A stretch of 64,000 bases of DNA. Origin: Linderina pennispora (taxonomy: Eukaryota > Kickxellomycota > Kickxellomycetes > Kickxellales > Kickxellaceae). The notes below the pieces were generated by a model. The model saw nothing but the letters and a program-made list of their open reading frames with translations, was not told the origin of the DNA and did no database searches. Positions 11,247 through 21,121 of this stretch are shown here, one piece after another. The position numbers and the translations under genes are program-made. The stretch lies in NCBI RefSeq assembly GCF_002104995.1, contig NW_024468259.1, forward strand, positions 372,001-436,000, given 5' to 3'. Numbering within the stretch: the first letter of the stretch is position 1; every line of letters begins with the position of its first letter.

Positions 11247-12714
11247 TGCCAAATGTCAGTTGCATATGGAACTGCTAGTTGCGCAAAGCCCTACGCAAGT
11301 GTAGCCTATTTTAGATTTTAATGTGGTTTCTTTACACAGCCTACATGCACTAGGGTGTCCATTTGTATACTCGTAATATATTTGGATTCGTGGTTTGGCT
11401 TTCAGTCGCATATGCATTAGCGACTACAGTGAGGGATGCGAGGCAGCCCCTGGATCTATTTCGCTACCAGGGCTACCTCCAGGATGCATAGGTACCATTT
11501 TAGAGTGAGCAATGGCACGAGCAGGACGGGGGTTCCAGGTTGTGTCTCCTCTAAACAGGTCTGCCGCTACCTTTTGCTGACAAGTATTGTCTGGATGTAC
11601 GCTGCTCATTATCAATAAGCTGGCATAGGCGAATGTATAGCATCGCAAGGATTGCCTGGATATAGTATGCTGATTTACCTTGGCATCATAGGCATTAAGG
11701 ACTGGTGCCAGCTTTTTGTAGATTGCAAGCATCGGTGGGGTGAGTACACTGAGATCAGGATGCCTAGAGGCAACTGCTTGGCAGGAACTTCTGTGCAGGT
11801 GTATAAATACACACTTGACATGCATTATTGAACTCAGCCTTGGACACATTGCCCATTGTACTGTGCAGTGTGTTTTTGCGGCTGCGAATATCAATCAATT
11901 TAGGCCAGAATCCGCTGTAGGCAAGTGCCATAGTGCAACACAATGTTGTTCTTGTATGCTGTCATCAGCTCGGTATCCACGTATGTTGCTACTTGGTTCA
12001 TTTCGCGCACGCCATGTAGCTCGATATCGCCATTATGCAATAGATAATCATAAATATGGTATCTAATTACATCACCGAAATCTGCGCTCGACAGTTCTGA
12101 CTTGTCCTTCCGATTGACGAAATCCTCGGCAGATATGGCTGTCTTCGCCTTCAGGTTGTGATATATAAATAAATAAATTGAAACGAAAGAATCCCTTTTT
12201 CACAAATGCTGCAGGGTCAACGGCATCATCGTCAGCTAGTTGATGGAGTAATATCCATCGTGCAAGCATGTATGTATGCTCCTTTGATGATATTGACGCT
12301 GTGTACAAATTGCTCTAGGCGGGCAACATAGAATCACGGAAGCCAATACCACCAAGTGATGTCTTTATGACAGTAGTACTGCGGGTAATGTTCATTTGAG
12401 AAATTCAATAGGCAAGTAAGAAGAGAAATGATGCTGTTTAGTTTTGCTTTATAGCGTATGCATAGCATTAAGAACGTTTTATTAAAGATTATCTGGCTTG
12501 CATGGTTCTTGGGGCCCTTAGCACTGATATAGTCTCTTGAATCAGTCTATACATACTGGGTCCATTGTGGCCCAAATACTACTGCTTACGCATGTTCATG
12601 GACAAATTAATTTATAAAATAAATCTACAAATATTGCATGACTGCTAGAAGAGCTATATGGCCTTGTTAAATAAAATACTATATATAGGTAAATATAAAG
12701 ATACTTCTCTACCA
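11247..12714. other. Gene-free stretch, AT-rich toward its right end
   Basis: No gene supported. A 156-codon open frame on the minus strand (11424-11894) shows no motif. From about 12400 to 12714 the sequence becomes markedly AT-rich and ends in a TATA-like tatataggtaaatataaag just before the ATG of the ADH pseudogene, so that pseudogene kept a promoter-like leader. Confidence 0.4.
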
Positions 12715-13605
12715 ATGGTTGATGGCAATATTAAAGAGATCCATGGCTGGGCCGCCACCAAACCCTGTCCGCTACGTCCTAACGACGTTGAGATCAAGAT
12801 CGACTAGAGCGGCACCTACGGTTCTGATATTCACATCATACCAAACGAGATCGGCACCAATAGCATGTACCCTTTGATCCCTGGCCATGAGATAATCGAC
12901 AAGGATGTCATCAAAGGGTGAGAGCGTTACGACCCTGGACGAAGGCGATCTGGCTGGTGTTGAAAGCATAGTTTGCATCGGACACGCACAGCCTCTGAGT
13001 ATCCGCCATGAGACTGTTGGCTATCAGCATATACACCATTGTAGGTGAAGGCCATATGCGGGCAGTGCGGGACCAGATTGCGGCCGCACTCCTTGCAAGT
13101 GTCCTTAAGGCAGGCAAGCACCTGGGCACCAAGATCCTTGAAACTATGGATATCACCCATGCATTGGGTGCTGAGGTCGTTGCCTTCTCGCACTCGCCTA
13201 CCAGGAAGCCAGCAAGCGACTGAGCTTGGTGCATCGATCTTCGTCGACGCCTCGAAGGAGGGGCTTGATGCTATGCATGGCACACTCAGCTACCTGTTCA
13301 TCACGGCTAACCCCAAGAGTAACCAATACAACGGCTACGTGACCTGGATGGAGTACGAGGAAGCAGACCATAGCCTCCGTCATCACAAAGTTGATTGGTG
13401 TGAACCTCATCTCGCCCTCAGGAACGGCTAGTTAATACCACCGGCTCGTTCATCGGTAGCAAGAACATCAAGGAGACCTTGGAGTTTGCTGCCAAGCACA
13501 GCATCCGCCCGATCATCGAGCGCTACCCAATGGCTAAGGTCAGGGAGGCCATCAAGCATATGGACCAGGTCAAGGCCCGGTACTGTATCATCCTTGAGAA
13601 CCAGA
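12715..13605 (+). pseudogene. Rearranged alcohol dehydrogenase pseudogene (copy 3) with two internal inversions
   Basis: Begins with the same ATG and MVDGNIKEIHGWAATK-like start as copy 1, lacks the next dozen codons, has a stop where copy 1 reads DYSG, and decays further. At about 12961-13135 the homologous segment is on the opposite strand: the minus strand reads the structural-zinc region (ACLKDTCKECGRNL, GGYSEAVRV). Homology then resumes on + at about 13143, after loss of the segment that would encode roughly residues 145-200. A second flipped block at about 13360-13434 encodes LAVPEGEMRF on the minus strand, matching LALPEGQLSF of copy 1. The + strand resumes with TGSFIGSKN and the conserved end (IERYPMAKV). 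It cannot make a working enzyme. Confidence 0.9.
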
Positions 13606-13674
13606 CATTGGAGTGGAGAATTTTAAAATTGGTTTGAAGAGAATGACGTTGCCTATATCTTTTCGCTTGCTCGC

Positions 13675-14265
13675 TTAAACGACACCGCGCATCTTGAACA
13701 GAGACCGGACATAGTAGATCTGCCAGCCGCAGGCACCAGCAAGAGCCAGTGTCTGCAGAACGGCCCAGTGGAACATGCGCTTCTGCGTGTCAGCGACGCT
13801 CTTGTCGTGGACCTCATGGCGGAACATCATATGGTTGAAGTGGTCCTGGACCTCCTCAACATTGTGCGCCAGCTTGCGCACTGCAGCCTCTGCCGGCGTC
13901 GCGTCATGGGAAGAAGCCAGGAAGGTCTCCTCCTCGGGCCCGTGCGGGTTGAAGTTCACTACAATCTCGTGCGGCGCGCCGTTGATAAAGCAGTACGAGT
14001 GGCGGCCGTCCGTCTGTGCCAGGTAACTGTAGCCGCCCTCGCCGGTGTGCGGCAGCGAGTATACAGCAGTGCCCATCGGATCCTTGAATACGAAATCAAC
14101 TGGCAGCTTGCCTGCTGTCTCGAAGGTAATCGAGAAATGCTCGCCCTGCTTCATGCGCTCGTGGTAGCACTCCTGCGACTGCACATTCATAATTGTCGTG
14201 TAAGCTGCTGCGTACGTCGCAAACAGGCCCAGCGCAAGCACGAGGGACGCGAGTTGTCTAATCAT
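13675..14265 (-). CDS. p24-family (EMP24/GP25L/ERV25) cargo receptor
   Basis: 196-aa type-I membrane protein of COPI/COPII vesicles that helps select cargo between ER and Golgi. It has a signal peptide (RQLASLVLALGLFATYAAA), then a GOLD domain with the two family cysteines (QECYHE and SYCFIN), a coiled-coil stalk around HNVEEVQDHFNHM, one transmembrane helix (WAVLQTLALAGACGWQIYYV) and a short tail KMRGVV. The double-Val end is a typical p24 ER-exit signal. I chose the ATG at 14265 rather than the open upstream extension because it places the signal peptide at the N-terminus. The closest subfamily (beta/delta) was not resolved. Intact. Confidence 0.92.
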   Translation of the reverse strand: MIRQLASLVLALGLFATYAAAYTTIMNVQSQECYHERMKQGEHFSITFETAGKLPVDFVFKDPMGTAVYSLPHTGEGGYSYLAQTDGRHSYCFINGAPHEIVVNFNPHGPEEETFLASSHDATPAEAAVRKLAHNVEEVQDHFNHMMFRHEVHDKSVADTQKRMFHWAVLQTLALAGACGWQIYYVRSLFKMRGVV

Positions 14266-14749
14266 CTTTCGTCGATTTGTACCGGTCTTTATGGAAAAGG
14301 GGGGGCAGAGTTGAACTGAGCAGCACTTGAGTGAAATGCACGAATTGGTGTTGCAAAAGAACGCACAAGCGCGTGGCCGGTCCGGCTGGAGCGGGTTGGC
14401 CATCGGCCATTGGCCGCCAGGCTTCGCTTTTGAAGCTCAGCCTAGACAAATCACGTGCAGCAAATCTTGAGCATCTAATCCGCGCCAAGCAAAAGTGCTT
14501 GATTTTTTCGCTGAGCGCAGTCCACAGGCCTGGTGTGAAGCGGGCATGCCAAGGCGCGCACTGCTGCTTTTGGCCTACCCCTCAGCCGTTCTGGAATGGG
14601 TCCTGGGAAACCCAGCAGCGAAATTAGGGCCCTTTGCACAGTACAGAAAAGGTCCTGCCTCGCCCCTTCCCCCTTTCCAGCTTGGCTTATCTCGCTTCTG
14701 GTATTCAATAGAGTATATATTTCACAAGGTTTTCTGAATCGCTGTCCAA
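14266..14749. promoter_or_regulatory. Divergent intergenic region, p24 / DHHC palmitoyltransferase
   Basis: A shared upstream region for two divergent genes. TATATAT lies at 14714-14720, about 30 bp before the ATG of the palmitoyltransferase gene. I see no gene in between. Confidence 0.45.
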
Positions 14750-17231
14750 ATGTCAAACGACGCTACAGACGCAGAAGCCCTTGATGCGAGCTCCAGCGTT
14801 ACCGCGCCTCTACTGTCGGAGGAAGGCAGTGACGCCAAGGACCGTCAGTCGACAACTGTGCGCAGCCCACCGTTCAAGCCCACGAAGGCTGCTGCACAGA
14901 GCGCTTTGAACACCGAGGGAGTGGCTGGAGCTATCGAGACGACGAGCTCAGTCTCAGCAACAACAACAACAACAGCAGCAGCAGCAGCAGCAGCCAGAAT
15001 CTGCCCACGGCGAAGTATACCTGGAAGCAGGCATCGAGCAACAACCTAGAGCTTGTCAAAAAGTGTATTGAGGTGCATGGCGTCCCTGTCGATTACACAG
15101 ACGAAGACGGCAACAGCGCACTTCATTTTGCCGCGCAAGAGGCTTCCATGGATGTATTGCGCTACCTGGTTGAGGATTGCAAGGCCAGTATCAATGTGCG
15201 CAGTGGAAATTTCAAAGCAGCCGCCGTTGTTCTGGGCAATCTCGGCCCAAAAGATGGACGCAATTATGTTTCTGCTCGACCATGGTGCCAATGCCAGCCT
15301 GCAGGATTCGACTGGCAACAGCGCACTTCATGTCGCGATTCACTCGGGCTCGGTGCCCATCACCATCTATATCGCGTGCACTCAGCATGCAGTGCTGGGA
15401 CACACAGTCGACATGGTGGACTTCAATGGGATCACGCCGTTGATGTGGGCGTGCTACCAGGGGCAAGCCCGAGCTGGCCGCGCTTCTTATCAGGCTTGGT
15501 GCAGACATCAACAAGCAGGACTCGCGGGGGCAAACGTCTCTGTACTTTGCGCTGATCCGCGGCGGCTACTCTGACATCGATTTTTTGCTGGAAAAGGGCG
15601 CTGACCCGAATTTGCGCGAGTACGGAAATGGCGACGCTGCTTCGCCGACAGGGAATACGGTATTCGATCTCGCAGCAAGCATTGGCTACAAAGCGGAGTT
15701 TGAGAAGCAGGTCAAATGGGCGCAAGAGCGGCGCGCGATGGCGGATCCTGGACCAGCATTCTGCAATCGGTCAATTCGCAGAGAGATAGCGCCTTCACTC
15801 ATGGCACTGGGTGGTGTCAGCCTGGCCCTGGTGGCCATATCACTATACCCATGGTTTGTTGGTGTGTTCATGGGCATCGCCATTCTGGCGGCCATGCACT
15901 TTACAGTGGTCCGGTTTATTGTTAAGGCGCCCAACATCCACTATCTGCAGCAGACACCGTACCTGTCTGCCATCTTTCCAGACCTCTGCGCTTCTGGTGC
16001 TGCTGACTTGGCTTTTCCGGATTCCTGCCTGTGACCACGCGCGGCTCGTATGACGACCATTCTGTGCCGATGTACCGGATGCGCAATGCTCTGTTTACCC
16101 TGTCATTCGGCAGCTGCATGTACTACTTTTACCGTGCGCTGCTCCAGTCACCCGGGTTCCTTCCCCGCAACCATGACATGCAGTCTGCCGAGCATGTTGT
16201 GCGCGAGCTGGCGCAAAAAAACATGCTTGACCTGGACCACTTCTGCCGCACCTGTCTGAGCACCCGCCCGCTGCGCTCCAAACACTGTCGCCAGTGCAAC
16301 CGGTGTGTTGCGCGGTTCGACCACCACTGCCCGTGGACATACAACTGCGTCGGCGTCAGCAACCATCAGTACTTTATGCTGTTCCTGATCCTGCTGTTTG
16401 TGTCTATATGCCAATTCCTGCCTTTGGTCGCGCGGTACCTCAACATTATATACATCGTGTATGACCCGATACCTGGCGAGCCATGCTACTTGAATGATTT
16501 CATGTGCGGGTCGTTCCAAGAGGACTCGTGGACACTGGTCGTATCTATCTGGACCACATTCAACTGCGCCTGGGCCGGTTTCCTGATGGCCTCGCAGCTA
16601 TTCCAAATCTCATTCGGGCGCACGACCAACGAGCAGCTGACTGGTTACTCGCGTGTTGCGCCCAAATCTGGCAAGACATGTAAGCATGGTCACGGCCACG
16701 GTCATGGTCACGGCCACAACCATAGCCATAGCCATGGGCACAATCACGGTGGACACGGCCAGCGGAATGGTGTTGTTGGCAAGGCTGCATCGCGCATTCG
16801 CTCGCTGATTATTGGTCTTGGTGGGTCGGTTGAGTCCAACGAGGGCACACCAGCTGGATCCAGCACACCAGCAGCTCGGGGCACCGACCTTGAGGCGCAG
16901 GTGCCACGGCCACTCACTGCAACAAATACCGGGTCATCTGGGGAGCTGGTGCCAGATGGGCCCGATGGGTCAGGCCCGGCATTCGCACTGCGGACAATGG
17001 ATAATTTGCGACTACAGAGCGTGAATGGCGTGTCAGTGAAGAAGGACCCGTACAGTTTTGGTGTGGTGGACAACTGTCTGGGCTTCTGGACAAGGTGACG
17101 CGGAAGGCAAACTAGCTGGAGCGAACTGGTTCAAAGCTATGACGTTGTCAGAGCTTGCGCCGTACCATCCGCCGCAGTCTCCCCATGTCGAGACATTGCC
17201 CCTTCAGGATCACGTCGTAGTTGATATGTAG
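14750..17231 (+). CDS. Ankyrin-repeat DHHC palmitoyltransferase (AKR1-like), several 1-nt frameshifts
   Basis: Integral membrane S-acyltransferase, about 825 aa when corrected, expected in Golgi or endosomes. The N-terminus is acidic and Ser-rich, followed by a CAA/CAG repeat tract (14955-14995). Ankyrin repeats are visible as [42 protein letters not shown] and EKGADPNL. Transmembrane segments follow around 15800-15930 and 15980-16020. The catalytic Cys-rich domain contains [17 protein letters not shown] and DHHCPW, then TTNEQ (TTxE motif). After the last helix comes a His-rich run of HGHGHGH type (16680-16760), unusual for the family. Frames break in the CAG tract, near 15210, at about 15472 (extra C), 15981 (extra C), 16030 (extra T) and 17096 (extra T, making TGA). 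Correcting the last extends the protein through [14 protein letters not shown] to TAG 17229-17231. Confidence 0.88.
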
Positions 17232-17517
17232 CTTACTGCGTTCATTTCTTTTGGCTATCACACGCTTGGTCATTATACTGGAGGCGACTGGAATTGATAA
17301 ATGTGCGTATAAAAGTGTGGCTGCCTTCAGGTATCGATTCAGGTGAAGGCATGGCGGCCTATTCAAAAAAAAAAAAAGTTCAGCATCGTTTGGAAACTGC
17401 CCAGATGCAAGTGCCCAGTGTATATAGGGTCCTGAATATGCTGTTTTAAGAAAGTGAAACATCGTAAATGAATCAACTCTATATGCCCTTCCATCTCCAG
17501 CTTGTCAAATTATCAAT

Positions 17518-19754
17518 ATGATAACTCTACTGTTGGTAATTCTTTCTGTGTGCGTGTGGGGGCGTACCATATGGCTCGAGTACAAGAAGACACTCAAGCT
17601 TCAGCGCGTCTGGAGCGTGCCTGTTGGCACGTCTACTGCCGAGAACGACGAGACCCCTGTACTGCGGTACAACCAAGACAATGTCAGTGCCCAGGGTAAA
17701 TGCGTGATTCCCCATGGCACATTCCGGACATTAAACGACGGGCTACGCTATGCAGTTGGCCAATGGCCGGAAAATAGAACACTCGGGATGCGCCGTCTGC
17801 AGCGCATGGTGGTTGAGCAAGCGCCTGTAGCATGCGGTGGATCAGAAGGCACTCGAAATGACTAAGCAGACGCGGATGTTTGCATGCTATGGAAAGTACG
17901 AGTGGATTACGTATGAAGAGATGTGGGAAGAGCAGGGGCTTATTGGTCGCGGGTTAAGGCGGATGGGTATCGAGCCGAAGAGACGCATTTGGTGTTTGGG
18001 CACCGACAAGGTAGGAAATGTCAGACGTATGGACACACTATGAGTGCAGAATGTACTTACTGAGTCTGATATGCATGTAGTCGACAATGCACCATGTTCA
18101 TATGCGGCAGTATGAGGCAGAACATCACAATAAGTACTGTTTACAACACTCTGGGCAAGAGCGGGCTGTACCAGGCACTCCAGGAGACCAATGCCCAAGG
18201 AGTGTTGGTCCGTGTAGATCAACTTCCTCACATCGGCGATTTGGCTGATGCCTATGCCAAACTTGAAGCTGGTTGTATATTTTGGAGAAGGCGAGTGGGA
18301 CTATGGATGCGCAATCCAGAGCCAATGCGCCATTGAGAGCCTCTCTAAGCGAGTCGCCTGTATTGTCGTTGGCTGAGCTAACCAGCGTGGGTCGCCAGCA
18401 TCCGATCGAGGACACTGAACCTATGCCAGACAGCATTGCGTGCATCATGTACACCAGTGGAAGCACAGGAAAGCCAAAGGGTGTCGTCCTGACGCATAGG
18501 AATCTGCTCAGCACCCTGTCTGCCATCATAATCATGGTCTTCTCATACAAGATCGACAGCGACATGTACCTATCGTACCTACCCACATCGCACATCCTCG
18601 AATACATCATTCAGCTGGCTGCCTTGACCGGCGGGGTTCCCATTGGGTTTGGTACTCCGCACTCGCTGAACTGACGCAATGGTCAGGGGCTGCCGCGGCG
18701 ACCTAGCCGAGCTCCGGCCCACGTTACTTGCTGGCGTCCCGCAGGTTTGGGATACAATTAGACGCGAAATAATGTACCAGGTGCGCCGGCGCGGTAGGCG
18801 GGTCGAAAAGGTGTTTGGGGCATTTGTTTCGCTGAAATGGTATCTGATGCAAAACAGCTTGCCACATTCCTGGCTTGACTGGCTCGTTTTCAACAAGGTC
18901 AAGCGTGTGCTAGGCGGCCGCCTACGGTATGCATTATCTGGCGGTTCATCCATATCAAGAGAAACACAAAAGCTCTTGTCGAACGGTTCTCTGTCCACTG
19001 CTGCAGGGGTACGGGATGACAGAGTCAAGCGGTGTCATTGCAGTCCAAAGCCCAGAAACCTTTTGCCTCCAGCGGACAGGTGCTGTGGTGCCAAACATGG
19101 ATATCAAGCTAGTCAGTGTTCCAGAGGCGGAATACTATGCATGCAATGGGGTTGGCGAGATCTGGGTGCGTGGACCAGCTGTCGCCCTCGGCTATTTGTG
19201 CCCTGAGAACGTATGCAAGCCAGTATGTGCAACCACAGCTGACGGCTGGTACCGCACTGGTGACATTGCACGGTGGCATGCCGACGGGCAGTTTGAGGTT
19301 ATTGACCGGATCAAAAACATCCAAAAGCTGGCGAATGGCGAGTACGTTGCTATTGAGAAGCTGGAGGCAGTGTACAAGACATCAATATATGCAGCCAATG
19401 TATGTGTCGATGTGCAGCCAGACCAGCGGCAGCCGATGGCAGTCGTCAATCCCCGATCCAAAGACCGTTGTCCAGCTGGGGGAGTCCCTCGGCTTTTCGC
19501 CCGACAGCAAGATACATGATCTGTGCAATGATCCGAGGATCCAGGAGCATATATTCAGCTCGTTGCTTGAAGCAGCAGCAGCACACGGGTTCCTTAGAAC
19601 CGAGACGGTGTTTGGCTGCATCATCGACCCAGACAGTTGGACCCCAGAGAACGGACTCCTGACTGCAGCAGCAAAGCTCCATCGTGCGCGCATTCGGCAG
19701 AGGCTTGCGCGGCAAATAGACGCTGCCTACCTCCTGCATAAGCCATCGGTCTAA
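17518..19754 (+). CDS. Long-chain fatty-acid CoA ligase (ACSL/FAA type), one intron and several frameshifts
   Basis: Activates long-chain fatty acids to acyl-CoA for lipid synthesis or beta-oxidation; expected on ER, peroxisome or lipid-droplet membranes. The start at 17518 gives a hydrophobic N-terminal anchor ([12 protein letters not shown]). Signatures: [10 protein letters not shown], the P-loop-like AMP-binding motif [70 protein letters not shown] and EKLE. A 70-nt GT-AG intron is likely at 18011-18080. Frames break by single bases near 17837, just after the intron, 18275, 18670 (extra A in CTGAACTGAC), around 19000 and 19450. Corrected length is about 720 aa, usual for the family. The C-terminus HKPSV is not a peroxisomal SKL signal. 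Confidence 0.9.
18011..18080 (+). other. Intron in the acyl-CoA synthetase gene
   Basis: Donor GTAGGA after GTDK and acceptor ATGTAG. Without it the frame closes at 18043. A one-base shift just downstream prevents checking the phase exactly. Confidence 0.6.
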
Positions 19755-19778
19755 GCTGTTAGCGAATTTATTGAATGA

Positions 19779-20730
19779 CTATTTCTGCAACTCCTCGTAT
19801 TCGAAGCCCCCAGGGATGAGATCAGGCACCTTGTTAATGTAGCCGGCCATGAACTCGAGTGAGTCGACTAGACGCGGACCTGGCCGGTTGAAGTAGTAGT
19901 GGCCATCGCAAATGACAATACGTGGGACTGCAGCGCGAATCGCCTTCCAGCTATCGCGGCCGCTGATCAGCCCGATCTCCTTGCGGAGCGTGTGCATCTC
20001 CAGACCGCATGCGGCAATGATGAGCACATCAGGCTTGGCTTCCAGCAGCTCTTCAGGGGTGACCTTGATCGCACGGTCGCCATGGCGGTGGCCGTTGTCG
20101 CCAGTAAAGGCTGGGTTGAGCAATGCAATCCCGCCTGCAATCTCGATCATCTGTGGCATCCAGTGTCCGCCAACAATTATCGGATCAACCCAGTCCATGA
20201 ACGCAACCCTTGGCTTGGTGTCGGTGCCATGGGCAGCAGCAGTAGTTCTGACCCGTTCGATCCTGTCTTCGAGCGACCTTGCGATACTCTTGGGCCTCTG
20301 CCTCGAGACCAGCAGCCTGGCCCACCTCAGTGACATTGTCAAGCATATCTTCCAGACACACGGGGCTCAGATTTAGGACCTGCGGCTGTGGATCCATAGT
20401 CTGTGCGATCCTCTCGACAGTCATCAGGTCAATCGAGCACACGCGGCACAGATCCTGTGTCAGAATCACATCAGGCTTTAGCACCTCGATACGATCTCGG
20501 TCGACCACATACAGTGTACCGAGCTCCTTCATCTTCTCCTTCACCTGCTTGTCGACGTCTGCCGAGGTGGTGAATTTGGTGATCTGGTCGATAACCGCAG
20601 GCAGATGCACAATGTCGCTCGGATAGTCGTCCTCGGAGCTGCGTGCAACCAGCAGCCGCTTGCCGCCAGGAATGCCGCACAGGATTTCGGTCGCTGATGG
20701 AAGCAGCGACATTATACGCTTCGCAGTCAT
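19779..20730 (-). CDS. BtuF/TroA-like cobalamin- or iron-chelate-binding protein, one frameshift
   Basis: 316 aa after removing one extra G near 20280. The sequence follows the bacterial cobalamin-binding (BtuF-like, periplasmic-binding type III fold) family from end to end: MSLLPSATEIL at the start, DDYPSDIVHLP, VLKPDVILTQDLCRVC, VLNLSP, then PRVAFMDWVDP, GGHWMPQMIEIAGG, PEELLEAKPDVLII and RPGPRLVDSLE. Bacterial relatives are secreted partners of ABC transporters; this copy has no visible signal peptide and no ABC-transporter neighbours, so it is probably an intracellular ligand-binding protein. Its ligand is unknown: a corrinoid or a metal chelate is the family expectation. It lies tail to tail with the acyl-CoA synthetase gene, 24 bp apart. 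A 14-bp tandem repeat sits just upstream of its start. Bacterial ancestry is an inference. Confidence 0.85.
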
Positions 20731-20740
20731 GTTGAATGTT

Positions 20741-20768
20741 GGGAGCTTAGGTTCGGGAGCTTAGGTTC
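20741..20768. repeat. 14-bp tandem duplication in the BtuF-like gene leader
   Basis: GGGAGCTTAGGTTC occurs twice head to tail (20741-20754 and 20755-20768), with a degenerate third unit after it. It begins 10 bp upstream of the ATG on the minus strand. Confidence 0.85.
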
Positions 20769-21121
20769 GAGAGGCTTAGGCTGATCAAGTGTGGGGATGT
20801 TCTGGCATTTCCCAGCAGCCGGGCAGGTACAGGCCCTGCATATCCTTGGCCCATCACAGGGCTACAACTATGGTTGCTGTCCCGAATTGCACGATCTGTG
20901 TGGCTCCGAGTGCGGGCCGTTGCTGGGAATGCGCAAATGGCGTGGATAGCAAAGTAGGCGGGGGATCAGCACTACAGCAGCCTCTATGGGAAGTAAGCAC
21001 AGCTGGGCTATAAAAAAACCTTGGTTGGGTTGTGCTTCCAGGTGTTCTTTCCCTGTTCGCTTCTCTCCGTCTCGTCTCACGCATTTCATATTTACTCTTC
21101 TTTGAACACCCAGATTTCGAA
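20769..21121. promoter_or_regulatory. Divergent intergenic region, BtuF-like / NUS1-like
   Basis: About 350 bp between divergent starts. A TATA-like ctataaaaa lies at 21009-21017, about 105 bp before the NUS1-like ATG, followed by a C/T-rich leader. No gene seen. Confidence 0.45.

Noticed and set aside
14955-14995. CAG/CAA run as a disease-type expanded repeat or CRISPR-like array
   Set aside because: A short low-complexity coding tract in the palmitoyltransferase N-terminus; no spacer-repeat structure anywhere in the window.
17148-17462. A 104-codon minus-strand frame at the end of the palmitoyltransferase gene
   Set aside because: It overlaps the corrected C-terminus of the + strand gene and has no features of its own.
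19779-20730. Bacterial contamination as the source of the BtuF-like gene
   Set aside because: It is embedded between clear fungal genes on a continuous sequence with the same base composition and insertion pattern. Transfer in evolution remains possible.
20741-20768. tRNA-like GGTTCGA boxes
   Set aside because: The GGTTCGA-like sequence comes from the tandem repeat; no A box, stem structure or anticodon arm fits. No tRNA gene was found in the window.
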